Notes: generated by a model not told the origin, from the letters alone. A stretch of 64,000 nucleotides of DNA from CAILZL01 sp050181835 (GCA_050181835.1 JBFXCU010000008.1:36347-100346); one strand, 5' to 3'. Shown: positions 1-9,228, counted from the first letter of the stretch. Made by a program: numbers and translations.

Positions 1-2518
1 CGGTCGGCAGTGTGACTTCGCGTGCAACTACAGCTTTGGCTTCCTCAACAAAACTGACCAATGCGCGATCGCGTACGTTGGCGCGCACTGCAGAAGTCCG
101 TGCGCCATTTTCACGGTCAATTTTAACCGGGCCATCGACAGGTTTAAGCGAAGCTAACTGTGTCAGTGACAGAGGCTCGTTGTTACTGATAGGCAAACGA
201 AGCTCACCGAAGATTGCTGGGGATAACTGGATTGCTTCGGTACCACGTATCAAGAAGGGTAGACGGCGACCAGCCTCGTTGATGATGCCGACGTTGCGTC
301 CTTCTACCAAGGTACGTAAATCGTTTTGTACTGTCTCTACTGAGAGTCCGTGGCGACCAAGGGCCAGTCGGTTTAGTTCCAGCTGTAGATATTGCACGCC
401 ACTATTTTGTGGTGCAACCACATCCTCTGCGCCGGGTAACTGACTGACTACATTGGCGATTGAGGTCGCCAGACTATCAATTGTACTCATGTCTGGGCCG
501 TAGATCTTGATCGCCACATCACCACGTGTGCCGGAGATTAACTCTGAAACTCGCATGTCAATGGGTTGGGTAAAGCTAAAAGTTACTCCCGCAAACTCGT
601 TACCGACTTCACGAATCTGGTCAATTACCCATTCCTTGTCGGGCTTGCGCCATTGTTCGCGAGGCTTAAGCCCGATAAAAACATCGGTTTCGTTGGTGCC
701 CATGGGATCAAGGCCGAGTTCATCAGATCCGACTCGGGCCACAATGGTATTAACTTCTGGCACGGTCGCGAGAATTCGTTGCTGTATGTGTAGATCAATC
801 TCTGCGGATTTTTGCAGATTGATTGACGGTACTTTTTCCAGCTGCAGTACGATATCGCCTTCGTCCATAGTGGGCATGAAGGACTTGCCGATAAATGGAA
901 ACAGGATGCCGGCTGTGACCAATGCCGCAAGCGCCGTTGCGTATACCTGCTTTTCATGTTGCAGGCACCACTTTAGTATGTGCGCATAAGAACGCTCCAT
1001 CGCTTGTACCATGCGTGGTGCGTTATGTGTTTGGTCACTCAGGAAATAGGAGGCTAGTACCGGGATGACCGTTAAAGACAGTATTAGCGAACTCAATAAT
1101 GCGAAAACAATGGTCAGGGCGACTGGTGCAAATAACTTCCCCTCCAGACCTTGCAGCGTTAGTAGTGGCAAAAAGACAATGGCAATAATGACAATTCCTG
1201 ATGTGACAGGCAGTGCCACCTCCTGTACTGCACGGAAAATTGCATGTAGCTTGCTGCGCGGTACGCCACCATGACCTTGATGTGCTTCAATGTTTTCAAC
1301 CACCACGACTGCTGCATCGACCAACATACCGATGGCGATTGCCAAACCGCCTAATGACATGAGATTGGCGGACAGGCCGTATAATTGCATGGCGATGAAG
1401 GTGCTCAGTGCTGATAGTGGCAAAATGACAGCTACTATCAATGCGGCGCGTAATTGTCCAAGAAAAACAAACAGCAATAGCATCACCAGTACGATGGCTT
1501 CGAGCAAAGCTTCCGATACAGTGCCGACGGCACGCTCTACCAATGTGCCGCGGCTGTAGAAGGTATTGATGGTTGTACCGGCTGGCAGGCTGACACGGAG
1601 CTCTTCAAGCTTCGTTTCTACTGAGCGAACTATCTGCTGTGCATTGGCGCCGCGCAGCCCCAACACCAGTCCTTCCACTGCTTCCCCCTTGCCATCCTTG
1701 GTGACCATGCCATAGCGAGTAAGATTACCAATACGTACTATGGCTATATCAGCGACGCGAACCGTAGTGTTGTCGCGTTGGGCGATCACGATTTGGCGTA
1801 CATCATCCAAGGTGCTGATGTTGCCATCGCTGCGTACCAGCAGTGCTTCTTCGTTCTGGCTCAGGCGTCCAGCGCCATCACTACGGTTATTCATTTCCAG
1901 TGCGTTCTGCAAGTCGCTTAACGATATGCCGCGAGCTGCCAATGCAGCAATGTCCGGAACCACTTCAAACGTTTTTACAAAGCCACCCAATGCATTGACA
2001 TCGGCCACACCAGCAATGCTGCGTAACTGTGGACGGATTACCCAGTCGAGCAGGGTACGCTTTTCAGTGAGGGTTAGCGGCCCCTCAATGGTGAACATGA
2101 ACAGGTCACCAAGAGGGGTGGTTATTGGCGCAAGACCACCTGATGCCGTGCTGGGAAGGCTGGATAGAATACCGTTCAGGCGTTCACTGACTTGCTGGCG
2201 CGCCCAGTAAATGTCGGTGTTATCGTTAAAGTCAATTGTGATGTCGGCGATGGCATACTTTGATTTGGATCGTAATATGGTCTGGTTGGGTATACCCAGC
2301 AGTTCTTGTTCAATCGGTGCGGTGATGCGCGCTTCCACTTCCTCCGGTGTCATTCCCGGTGCTTTCATGATGATCTTTACTTGTGTTGTAGAGATGTCAG
2401 GATAGGCATCGATGGGAAGTTTTGTTATCGCGTAGCCGCCAGCACCAATCAATAACAAAGTCAGCACTAGTACAAACAGGCGTTGTGACAGGGCGAAAGC
2501 AATCAGGCGCGATAGCAT
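1..2518 (-). CDS. Heavy-metal type RND efflux pump, inner-membrane subunit (partial, C-terminus beyond the window)
   Basis: An uninterrupted minus-strand frame starts at the ATG at 2518 and runs off the left edge, giving about 839 of an expected 1030-1050 residues. It begins MLSRLIAFALSQRLFVLVL, the usual first transmembrane helix, followed by the porter-domain motif GMTPEEVEARI. Transmembrane helix 4, near residues 395-410, reads AIGMLVDAAVVVVEN and carries the Asp and Glu of the proton relay found in CusA/CzcA-type pumps. The AIG..VDAA form resembles copper/silver pumps more than the DFG..DGA form of Co/Zn/Cd pumps, while the downstream PIDMRVSELISG stretch is CzcA-like, so the metal is not settled. 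It follows the fusion-protein gene after 23 bases, as in one operon. Any outer-membrane partner would lie beyond the edge. The family is certain; the substrate is inference. Confidence 0.93.
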   Translation of the reverse strand, partial: MLSRLIAFALSQRLFVLVLTLLLIGAGGYAITKLPIDAYPDISTTQVKIIMKAPGMTPEEVEARITAPIEQELLGIPNQTILRSKSKYAIADITIDFNDNTDIYWARQQVSERLNGILSSLPSTASGGLAPITTPLGDLFMFTIEGPLTLTEKRTLLDWVIRPQLRSIAGVADVNALGGFVKTFEVVPDIAALAARGISLSDLQNALEMNNRSDGAGRLSQNEEALLVRSDGNISTLDDVRQIVIAQRDNTTVRVADIAIVRIGNLTRYGMVTKDGKGEAVEGLVLGLRGANAQQIVRSVETKLEELRVSLPAGTTINTFYSRGTLVERAVGTVSEALLEAIVLVMLLLFVFLGQLRAALIVAVILPLSALSTFIAMQLYGLSANLMSLGGLAIAIGMLVDAAVVVVENIEAHQGHGGVPRSKLHAIFRAVQEVALPVTSGIVIIAIVFLPLLTLQGLEGKLFAPVALTIVFALLSSLILSLTVIPVLASYFLSDQTHNAPRMVQAMERSYAHILKWCLQHEKQVYATALAALVTAGILFPFIGKSFMPTMDEGDIVLQLEKVPSINLQKSAEIDLHIQQRILATVPEVNTIVARVGSDELGLDPMGTNETDVFIGLKPREQWRKPDKEWVIDQIREVGNEFAGVTFSFTQPIDMRVSELISGTRGDVAIKIYGPDMSTIDSLATSIANVVSQLPGAEDVVAPQNSGVQYLQLELNRLALGRHGLSVETVQNDLRTLVEGRNVGIINEAGRRLPFLIRGTEAIQLSPAIFGELRLPISNNEPLSLTQLASLKPVDGPVKIDRENGARTSAVRANVRDRALVSFVEEAKAVVAREVTLPT

Positions 2519-2541
2519 ATTAGTTACCTATGAGACCGCAG

Positions 2542-3672
2542 TTATTCAGGAACGCCAAGGCCGATGACTGCGCCACGAATTGCTGCGATACCGGCAGTAG
2601 CCAGCACCGTTCCCGCTGGCAAGGTGCTCTTTATCCATACGGTGTCACCTTCACGAGACTGCACTGAGACTTGTTGTTGTACAAATCCTTGCGTATTTTG
2701 GATAAATACAAAGTTGATGCCATCTTGCGTGAATAGTGCGCTAGCCGGTACCGCAATAGAGTTACCACTGACTGCTGCGTTGGTGGTAATGGTTACTTCA
2801 GTAAATTGATTTGGGCGCAGGCATTGCTTTACCGGCGTAATTTCAATACGTACAAGTCCAGTTTGATTGTCGCGTGCAATTATCGGGCTGATCGCAGCGA
2901 CTCTGCCAGGCTTGCTGCAGCTACTGACGTGGACGATATTCCCAATGGCAAGTTGATCCAGCTGTGCGGCGGTGGCCTGCGCTTCTATCCATAGAGTGTT
3001 GATATCTGCAACCAAGAAAAGCTCATCGCCTGCGGAGACGCGCATGCCGGGTGTGATTGTCTGCTCCAAAGCCACGCCATTCAGCGGAGAATTGATGGTC
3101 ATCATCGGGCTGATGGCTGTCGCATCAACAAGTTTTGCAATACCTACGTTACTCAATCCGGCCAGTTTCAGCAGCTGCCGTTGTTCCTGTAAGTTGGTGG
3201 CGTCCTGCTGTTGAGCCTGTCGAGTTTCTTCGAGTCGCCCTAATGAAATAATGCCGTCTTCGTACAATGATTGGTCACGCTTGAATTTTTGCTCGCTGAC
3301 AATGGAGGCTGACCTTGCGTGTAGATAGTCGCGTTGTACGCCAAGCAGCTCGGTACTGTAAATGCGTAACAGCGGTGTTCCATTGCGTACTGGTTCACCT
3401 ATATTGACCAGAATGCTCTGTACTTGCCCGGCTAGCGTTGCTACAACGCGGGCCTGCCTGCTGTTCGGAATAGTAACTCTACCCGAGAGCATCACATTAT
3501 TTCTGGCTAAGCTCTTGCCATCATTGCCTGTCGGAGTGGTGGGTACCGTCATGGTGGTGACGCCGGCAGACTTAAGCTGTGTTTCACTCAGTTTTGCAGT
3601 GTTGAATTCTGCTGCCGATGCCAATCCGCTGGTCATTAATAAGGAAAAAACTAGCGCATTTCGGGCAAACAT
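2542..3672 (-). CDS. RND efflux membrane fusion protein (HlyD/CzcB/CusB family)
   Basis: Periplasmic adaptor linking the inner-membrane pump to an outer-membrane channel. The open frame extends to 3702, but the methionine at 3672 starts a clean signal peptide (MFARNALVFSLLMTSG, probable cleavage after ASA) and is preferred. Domains in order are a beta-barrel/lipoyl half with ATLAGQVQSILVNIGEPVRNG, a helical hairpin rich in Gln and Glu, the second lipoyl half with INSPLNGVALEQTITPGMRV, and the C-terminal beta domains ending in a run like AIRGAVIGLGVPE. About 376 residues is normal for the family. I see no His-rich metal-binding N-terminus of the kind some CzcB proteins carry. It is transcribed with the downstream pump and diverges from the two-component genes. 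Confidence 0.93.
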   Translation of the reverse strand: MFARNALVFSLLMTSGLASAAEFNTAKLSETQLKSAGVTTMTVPTTPTGNDGKSLARNNVMLSGRVTIPNSRQARVVATLAGQVQSILVNIGEPVRNGTPLLRIYSTELLGVQRDYLHARSASIVSEQKFKRDQSLYEDGIISLGRLEETRQAQQQDATNLQEQRQLLKLAGLSNVGIAKLVDATAISPMMTINSPLNGVALEQTITPGMRVSAGDELFLVADINTLWIEAQATAAQLDQLAIGNIVHVSSCSKPGRVAAISPIIARDNQTGLVRIEITPVKQCLRPNQFTEVTITTNAAVSGNSIAVPASALFTQDGINFVFIQNTQGFVQQQVSVQSREGDTVWIKSTLPAGTVLATAGIAAIRGAVIGLGVPE

Positions 3673-3725
3673 GGTGACAACCTGTATCGCTTTGCAGAAC
3701 ATTGACGTAATACTATGCTGTCGTT

Positions 3726-3741
3726 CTTAAGATTTACTTAA
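3726..3741 (+). promoter_or_regulatory. Tandem CTTAA direct repeat, PmrA/QseB-like response-regulator box
   Basis: In the short region between the divergent efflux and two-component operons, two CTTAA half-sites begin at 3726 and 3737, exactly 11 bases (one helical turn) apart. This is the arrangement of binding sites for the PmrA/BasR/QseB subfamily of OmpR-type regulators, which matches the regulator encoded 31 bases downstream. Binding here could control both directions. The repeat is seen directly; its function is inference. Confidence 0.6.
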
Positions 3742-3771
3742 AAGTCGTGACGAGCTCAGGGTGCCAAGGTC

Positions 3772-4434
3772 ATGCGTATTTTATTGGTAGAGGATGATGA
3801 GCTGTTGGGCAAGGCGATACGTACTGGTCTTGAACAACAAGACTATGCGGTTGATTGGGTGACTGATGGTGTGGCTGGTGAGATTGCCGCAACCACCACC
3901 GAGTATTCGGCACTATTGCTGGATCTGGGATTACCACGTCAGGATGGCATCATGTTATTGAAGAAATTGCGTGCCAGTGGCAACACCGTGCCGGTAATCA
4001 TGATTACCGCGCGAGATGCTCTGGCAGAGCGTATTGCTGGGCTTGATAGCGGGGCTGACGATTTCATCGTCAAGCCATTTGATCTGCAGGAGCTGGGTGC
4101 TCGCTTGCGTGCTGTGATGCGTCGTGCCGAAGGACGTGCCTGTGCGGAACTCATCCATGGCGGAATCAAAATAGATCCAGCCGCTCGCACCGTTAGCATC
4201 GATGAGCAACTGGTGCCGATTACCGCTCGTGAATTCGCCATCCTGAAGCAGTTACTAGAACACAAGGGGAAAGTACGTAGCAAACAGCAATTACAAGATG
4301 CTTTATACGACTGGAATAGTGACGTCGATAGCAACACAGTCGAAGTGCATGTGCATCACTTGCGGCGCAAGCTTGGCCGTGACTTGATCAAGACGCGGCA
4401 TGGCATGGGATACATCATAAATGACGCAGATTGA
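3772..4434 (+). CDS. OmpR-family response regulator (PmrA/QseB-like)
   Basis: DNA-binding response regulator of 220 residues. The receiver domain spans residues 1-115, with the acidic pair D8/D9, phosphoacceptor D51 (LLLDLGLP), T79 and K101 (VKPF). The C-terminal winged helix has the expected ITAREFAILKQLLEHKGKVRS and NTVEVHVHHLRRKLG blocks. It is divergent from a metal-type RND operon and its stop overlaps the sensor kinase start by 14 bases, so the pair is co-translated. By position it probably controls the efflux pump, and possibly itself through the CTTAA repeat upstream. The inducing signal is unknown. Confidence 0.95.
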   Translation: MRILLVEDDELLGKAIRTGLEQQDYAVDWVTDGVAGEIAATTTEYSALLLDLGLPRQDGIMLLKKLRASGNTVPVIMITARDALAERIAGLDSGADDFIVKPFDLQELGARLRAVMRRAEGRACAELIHGGIKIDPAARTVSIDEQLVPITAREFAILKQLLEHKGKVRSKQQLQDALYDWNSDVDSNTVEVHVHHLRRKLGRDLIKTRHGMGYIINDAD

Positions 4435-5809
4435 TACTGATCCGCCACGCCACTGGTCGGTTCGTAATCGATTAGTGTCGCTGCTGGTGATGGTGATGCT
4501 AGGTCTATGGGGTATAGCCTCGTTTTCTATTTATCAGCAAGCAAAACAAGTAAGTAGTGAGCTATTTGATGAGTCGTTGAAGGAAACCGCCCATGTACTG
4601 CTCGCGGTTATTGAGCATGAGATTGAAGAGCATGGCCCCAACTTTGTCGAGCAGCTGATCGGCGAATCTGGCTACCCAAGTTCACATTACTTGCGCTTCC
4701 AAGTATGGAGCCAAGATCTTCGCTTGGTGTATCGTTCGATAGGCGCACCGACTACGCCGATGCTGGCAATGGATGGTGGTGCCAATTGGGTTGGTGCAGA
4801 TGGTCAGCTCATGCATACGTACTCCACATGGAATACTAGGCACAGTCTACAAATTCAGGTTGCTGAGCCGTTGAGTTATCGTGACAAAATAGCCCGGGGT
4901 GCGTTAAATCGTCTTATTGTATTTACTACTATTTTTCTGCCCTGTACCGCTCTGCTTATATGGTTGGTAATAGCGCGCAGTTTTGCGCCCATTCAATGGC
5001 TTGGTTCGGCAGTAAGTCAGCGTACTGCTAATAATCTCGATCCATTGGACACGCGACATGTCCCGCGCGAGGTGGCGCCGCTTATTCTGTCATTCAATCG
5101 CCTATTGGTTCGAGTTCGTGAGGCAATAACTCTTGAGCGAGAATTTACGGCAGATGCCGCACATGAACTGCGTACACCTCTTGCGGCGATTCGAGCGCAT
5201 GCGCAGGTGTTGTCTGCGGCGCGCAATCCTGGTGAAGCGAATGAAGCGGCACGAGACATTATTGCTGGGGTTGATCGTGGTGGACGATTGGTGGATCAAT
5301 TGCTTGCCCTGGCTCGACTGGATGCCAGCCTCGAAGAGATGTCGGTACGGGCCGATGTTGAGCTCGATTTGCAGCAAATAGTCTTCTCGGAAATCGAGCT
5401 TCAGCAAGACCTGGCGCAGCGTCGCCAGATTTCTCTTACAGCCGACACGCAAGTTGCTAGGGTGCGCGGAAGTACAGAAGCACTGCAGATTCTATTGCGC
5501 AATCTAATCGACAATGCACTGCGGGCGACCCCCGTGGGGGGGGCTGTGCAAGTTGCATGTGGTGAAAATGGGAGCGGTGCGTGGCTTGCGGTTAGAGATT
5601 CTGGTGTTGGCATTCAAGCGGAAGAACGCGAACGGATTTTCCGCCGCTTTTATCGCGTCAAAGGCAGTGCTTACGGCGGCAGTGGGCTAGGGTTATCGAT
5701 AGTACAGCGCGTAGCAGAAAGGCACGGTGCGGCAATCAAATTTACTGATGGCCTGCATGGTCGTGGTGTGGGTGTGATGCTGACTTTTCCGTCATTGCCT
5801 ACGTTCTGA
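4421..5809 (+). CDS. Two-component sensor histidine kinase (QseC/PmrB-like)
   Basis: Inner-membrane kinase of 462 residues, partner of the overlapping response regulator. There are two transmembrane helices (about residues 17-37 and 165-185) around a periplasmic sensing domain of about 130 residues. A HAMP-like linker follows, then the H box with phosphoacceptor H248 (AAHELRTPLAAIRAH), the N box (LRNLIDNALRATP), and G1/G2 boxes (RDSGVGI, GGSGLGLSIV). All catalytic boxes are intact. I see no metal-binding His/Met/Cys cluster in the sensor region, so metal sensing is inferred only from the neighbouring efflux genes. Confidence 0.95.
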   Translation: MTQIDTDPPRHWSVRNRLVSLLVMVMLGLWGIASFSIYQQAKQVSSELFDESLKETAHVLLAVIEHEIEEHGPNFVEQLIGESGYPSSHYLRFQVWSQDLRLVYRSIGAPTTPMLAMDGGANWVGADGQLMHTYSTWNTRHSLQIQVAEPLSYRDKIARGALNRLIVFTTIFLPCTALLIWLVIARSFAPIQWLGSAVSQRTANNLDPLDTRHVPREVAPLILSFNRLLVRVREAITLEREFTADAAHELRTPLAAIRAHAQVLSAARNPGEANEAARDIIAGVDRGGRLVDQLLALARLDASLEEMSVRADVELDLQQIVFSEIELQQDLAQRRQISLTADTQVARVRGSTEALQILLRNLIDNALRATPVGGAVQVACGENGSGAWLAVRDSGVGIQAEERERIFRRFYRVKGSAYGGSGLGLSIVQRVAERHGAAIKFTDGLHGRGVGVMLTFPSLPTF

Positions 5810-5872
5810 CGTTCACTGCTTCTGCAGTGCGCTGCAATTTGGTCAGCAGCATAAATAGACTGTTTTCTTGAT

Positions 5873-5896
5873 GCGCCAATTTTCTGGCGCCGTTTT
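5873..5896 (+). terminator. Possible Rho-independent terminator after the sensor kinase
   Basis: A stem GCGCCA / TGGCGC with a six-base loop (ATTTTC) is followed by CGTTTTC, about 65 bases after the kinase stop codon. The stem is GC-rich, but the T-run is short and displaced by two bases, so efficiency is uncertain. It separates the two-component operon from the flagellar operon. Confidence 0.45.
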
Positions 5897-5974
5897 CTGA
5901 TGTGCGCTGCTTCACATATTGGAAAACAGTGAATTAATAATTAAATCATATGGTTAAGCGTTAGTGAGGGGGCG

Positions 5975-5990
5975 TGGCATGCGCCTTGCT
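5975..5990 (+). promoter_or_regulatory. Sigma-54 (RpoN) promoter of the fliL flagellar operon
   Basis: The 16-base element TGGCATGCGCCTTGCT matches the -24/-12 consensus TGGCACG-N4-TTGCW at every defined base but one, with GG and GC dinucleotides correctly spaced. Transcription would start near 6001, about 40 bases before fliL. Polar-flagellum class II/III operons in gammaproteobacteria are known to use RpoN with FleQ/FlrC-type activators. Activator sites were not identified. Confidence 0.85.
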
Positions 5991-6040
5991 CTTGCTGTGT
6001 CATGTCGTAAATAGCGACGCTTAACACAGGAACTAATGCT

Positions 6041-6577
6041 ATGTCGGACACAGCAACGCCAGCCGCACCCGTAGCCGGTGGCAGTAACAAGATGATGTTC
6101 ATCATGATGGGTGCCATGTTTATTCTGCTCTTGGGCGGTATGGGTGGCATGTACGTCATGTTAAGTAAATCCTCTGCCCAGGGCCAGGCAAGTCAGGATC
6201 AAGCAAGCACTGAACATGGTGAAGGAAATAAGGATGAAAAGCACGAAGCTAAATCTGCCGCGATCTATGTCAGCTTTGAACCACCCTTTGTGGTGAATTT
6301 TCCAGTCGGTGGTGATGTCAAGTTCCTGCAGCTGACGGTTCAGGCCATGACCCGTGACGAAATTATGGAAAAAGATATGCAGCGTAACAGCCCTGCCATT
6401 CGTGATGCTTTGCTGACCTTATTTGGGCAGCAGACTGCAGAGGGGTTGTCCACTTCTGAGGGTAAGGAGCAGCTGCGCGCCAAGGCGCTCGAAGCGGTGC
6501 GTGCAGTAATGAAATCGGAAGGCAAAGATCCAGCTGAAATAGAAGGAATTTATTTCACCAGCTTTGTAATGCAGTAA
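6041..6577 (+). CDS. fliL: Flagellar basal body-associated protein FliL
   Basis: Single-pass inner-membrane protein of 178 residues that surrounds the stator at the flagellar motor and affects torque or stator recruitment. There is a short cytoplasmic N-terminus, a Met/Gly-rich transmembrane helix at about residues 18-42, a hydrophilic linker rich in Gln, Glu and Lys, and the periplasmic FliL domain (YVSFEPPFVVNFPV ... RDALLTLFGQQTAEGLSTSEG). The C-terminus IEGIYFTSFVMQ is typical. It is the first gene of a continuous operon behind the sigma-54 promoter at 5975. Start ATG 6041 is supported by an upstream AGGA. Confidence 0.95.
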   Translation: MSDTATPAAPVAGGSNKMMFIMMGAMFILLLGGMGGMYVMLSKSSAQGQASQDQASTEHGEGNKDEKHEAKSAAIYVSFEPPFVVNFPVGGDVKFLQLTVQAMTRDEIMEKDMQRNSPAIRDALLTLFGQQTAEGLSTSEGKEQLRAKALEAVRAVMKSEGKDPAEIEGIYFTSFVMQ

Positions 6578-6619
6578 TTGCAATCAATAACATCATATCT
6601 GTATCTCGGAGTTTGCGTA

Positions 6620-7627
6620 GTGAGTGATCAGGAAGTTTTAAGTCAAGACGAAATCGATGCCTTGATGCATGGCGTTGACAGCGGTGAGGTAAAAATTGAC
6701 CCGGCTGCTGCTCCTGATGAGGTGCGTGAGTATGACTTTGCCACTCAGTCACGCATTATCCGTGGTCGTATGCCAACTCTGGAGATGGTCAATGAGCGTT
6801 TCGCTCGGTTGTTTCGTATCAGTTTGTTCAGCTTGTTGCGCCGCACGCCGGAAATAAGTTTGACACCGATACAGACGAACAAATTTTCCGATTATGTACA
6901 TTCACTGCAAGTGCCAACCAATCTCAATCTAGTGACGGTCAATCCATTACGCGGCTCAGCATTGTTCATTATTGAACCAACCTTGATATTTGCGATAGTG
7001 GATAGCTATTTTGGTGGCACTGGTCGTCACGCAAAAATAGAAGGTCGCGAATTTACTGCTACCGAATATCGCATCATTCAGATGGTTCTCAAGACTGCTT
7101 TCGTAGATCTTAAAGAAGCATGGTCACATGTGTTTGATTTGAACTTTGAGTACCAACATTCAGAGATTAATCCACATTTTGCCAATATCGTCAGCCCCAC
7201 CGAAATTGTGGTGGTGACCAAATTCCATATTGATCTTGATGGTGCTGGCGGTGATCTGCATGTGACCATGCCTTATTCAATGCTTGAGCCAATGCGAGAG
7301 ATTCTCGATGCTGGCATGAAAAGTGATCGTGCCGAGCATGACGAACGATGGTTGCAATCAATGCGTGAAGATATAGAGGAGGCGCAGGTTGAGCTAAGTC
7401 TGACTGTTGGTCATTCATTAATCACGGTAGGTGAATTAATGAATTTGAAGCAGGGAGACATTCTGCCTACGGATTTCGACGGCAAGGCCACCATGATTGT
7501 TGAAGACGTGCCGTTGTTCAGGGGTTCATTTGGCGCATCGCGTGGTAACAAGGCAATCAAGCTTGAAAAACGTATCACGCACGGCCGTCACAATGCAATC
7601 GATTCACTTGTCGCACGTAGCGCATAA
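6620..7627 (+). CDS. fliM: Flagellar motor switch protein FliM
   Basis: C-ring switch subunit that receives phosphorylated CheY. The open frame reaches back to 6578, but the GTG at 6620 is chosen because it follows a GGAG and gives the canonical N-terminus SDQEVLSQDEIDALMHG, the CheY-binding peptide of FliM. The middle CheC-like domain includes VNPLRGSALFIIEPTLIF and YFGGTG. The C-terminal SpoA domain ends in the FRGSFGASRGNKAIKLEKRI region. At 335 residues the protein is full length. It lies between fliL and fliN in the export/switch operon. Confidence 0.97.
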   Translation: MSDQEVLSQDEIDALMHGVDSGEVKIDPAAAPDEVREYDFATQSRIIRGRMPTLEMVNERFARLFRISLFSLLRRTPEISLTPIQTNKFSDYVHSLQVPTNLNLVTVNPLRGSALFIIEPTLIFAIVDSYFGGTGRHAKIEGREFTATEYRIIQMVLKTAFVDLKEAWSHVFDLNFEYQHSEINPHFANIVSPTEIVVVTKFHIDLDGAGGDLHVTMPYSMLEPMREILDAGMKSDRAEHDERWLQSMREDIEEAQVELSLTVGHSLITVGELMNLKQGDILPTDFDGKATMIVEDVPLFRGSFGASRGNKAIKLEKRITHGRHNAIDSLVARSA

Positions 7628-7640
7628 AAAGGTATTAATT

Positions 7641-8003
7641 ATGAGTAGCAACGAAGAAGCCATGGTCGCAAAAATGGAAAACCTCCGCGCCGAAGCCATT
7701 CTTGATGGACGCGATGACAGTAAGTCTGGAGAGCAACAATCAGATGTCAATCTGGATCTGATACTCGATGTGCCCGTCACTCTGTCGATGGAAGTGGGGC
7801 GTACGCGGATTCCGATCCGCAATTTATTGCAGCTCAATCAAGGTTCAGTCGTCGAATTGGATCGCGCCGCTGGAGATCCACTGGATGTCTATATAAATGG
7901 CACCCTGATTGCGCATGGTGAAGTGGTGGTGGTGAATGACAAGTTTGGCATTCGTCTTACTGATGTTATTAGTCCGCAGGAACGTATTCGCAAGTTGAAG
8001 TAA
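7641..8003 (+). CDS. fliN: Flagellar motor switch protein FliN
   Basis: C-ring subunit of 120 residues with a single SpoA domain (LILDVPVTLSMEVGRTRIPI ... LLQLNQGSVVELDR ... GEVVVVNDKFGIRLTDVIS). The ATG at 7641 is chosen over upstream in-frame codons that overlap fliM. It starts 13 bases after the fliM stop and shares its last base with the fliO start (TAATG). The N-terminal 35 residues are acidic and variable, as usual. Confidence 0.97.
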   Translation: MSSNEEAMVAKMENLRAEAILDGRDDSKSGEQQSDVNLDLILDVPVTLSMEVGRTRIPIRNLLQLNQGSVVELDRAAGDPLDVYINGTLIAHGEVVVVNDKFGIRLTDVISPQERIRKLK

Positions 8004-8464
8004 TGATTAACAAAATATTATTTTTGATATGCGGATTGCTGACGACAACGATTACGTTGGCGCAGACAGAAAAATTCGCTGATCCGGCTATTGCAGTAGG
8101 TTTACCTGAGTCTGGTGCATCCAGTATGGGAAAAGTTACTGTTGCACTGATGGTCATCCTGATGCTGCTTTTTGCGGCGGCATGGATGATGCGTCAGTTC
8201 AAGTTATTTGGCCGGTCTGGTCAGGCAGAGATTGAGGTAATGCAGGGCATTAGCCTCGGTCACAAAGAACGCGCGGTGCTAATCAAAGTACAAAATCGCC
8301 GCCTGCTGATTGGCGTAGCGCCAGGTTGCGTTAACTTGCTGATGGAGCTATCGCCAGATGACGCGGTAGAGAGGTGCGATAAGCCATCTGTAATAGTACC
8401 GAAAGACGTAAATGCGCCAAGTTTCAAGACATTGCTGAAGCGCAGTATGGGGATACAAGAATGA
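8003..8464 (+). CDS. fliO: Flagellar biosynthesis protein FliO
   Basis: Small membrane protein that helps assemble the FliP ring of the flagellar type III export gate. It has 153 residues with a probable signal sequence (MINKILFLICGLLTTTITLAQ), one transmembrane helix (about residues 45-65) and a cytoplasmic FliO domain with IEVMQGISLGHKERAVLIKV and RRLLIGVAPGCVNLL. It overlaps fliN by one base and fliP by four bases (ATGA), which implies translational coupling. Confidence 0.93.
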   Translation: MINKILFLICGLLTTTITLAQTEKFADPAIAVGLPESGASSMGKVTVALMVILMLLFAAAWMMRQFKLFGRSGQAEIEVMQGISLGHKERAVLIKVQNRRLLIGVAPGCVNLLMELSPDDAVERCDKPSVIVPKDVNAPSFKTLLKRSMGIQE

Positions 8465-9219
8465 ACTTGCGACCTTTTGCTGCGTTGCTGCGTTTGCTTG
8501 CGGTAATGCTTTTTGTTTTTGGTAGTCATGAAACATTGGCTGCCACTGGTTTGCCAGCGTTGACTGTGCAAGGTACCGGAGCAGGACAATCCTATTCGTT
8601 GACATTGCAAGTGTTGATGTTGATGACGGCAATTACTTTCTTGCCGGCCATCGTCTTGATGATGACTTCATTTACTCGCATCGTCATCGTGCTTAGTTTA
8701 TTACGACAGGCTATTGGCGCGGGTACTTCACCACCTAACCAAGTGTTGGTTGGTTTGTCGTTGTTTCTTACATTGTTTGTTATGGGGCCGGTGATTGATC
8801 GCATTAATAGCGAGGCAGTGCAGCCTTATATGGCCGGGACATTGGAAGGATCGTTGGCGCTGGAGAAAGGGGTGGCGCCGCTTAAAACATTCATGATGGA
8901 GCAAACTCGTGAAACAGACATAGCAACCTTTGTGCGTATTGCTGGTCAGCAAGCATATGACACGCCGGAAGACGTACCACTACGAATTCTGGTGCCTGCA
9001 TTTGTAACTAGTGAATTAAAGACCGCCTTTCAGATCGGTTTCATGATCTTTATTCCCTTTGTCATTATCGATTTGGTGGTGGCTAGCGTCTTGATGTCTA
9101 TGGGTATGATGATGTTGTCACCGATGATGATTTCCCTGCCTTTCAAAATCATGCTGTTTGTGCTGGTAGATGGCTGGACGCTGGTGGTTAGCACCTTGGC
9201 TTCAAGCTTTTATAGATAG
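8461..9219 (+). CDS. fliP: Flagellar export gate protein FliP
   Basis: Core subunit of the type III export channel, 252 residues. A cleavable signal-like N-terminus (MNLRPFAALLRLLAVMLFVF) is followed by the FliP signatures FTRIVIVLSLLRQAIG and PPNQVLVGLSLFLT. The later helices contain GFMIFIPFVIIDLVVASVLM, GMMMLSPMMISLPFKI and DGW. It is coupled to fliO by an ATGA overlap and is followed by fliQ after 9 bases. Confidence 0.97.
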   Translation: MNLRPFAALLRLLAVMLFVFGSHETLAATGLPALTVQGTGAGQSYSLTLQVLMLMTAITFLPAIVLMMTSFTRIVIVLSLLRQAIGAGTSPPNQVLVGLSLFLTLFVMGPVIDRINSEAVQPYMAGTLEGSLALEKGVAPLKTFMMEQTRETDIATFVRIAGQQAYDTPEDVPLRILVPAFVTSELKTAFQIGFMIFIPFVIIDLVVASVLMSMGMMMLSPMMISLPFKIMLFVLVDGWTLVVSTLASSFYR

Positions 9220-9228
9220 GTAAGCATC

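Noticed and set aside
12..2405. Series of plus-strand frames at the left end
   Set aside because: All are antisense to one uninterrupted RND pump frame on the minus strand that leaves the window on the left.
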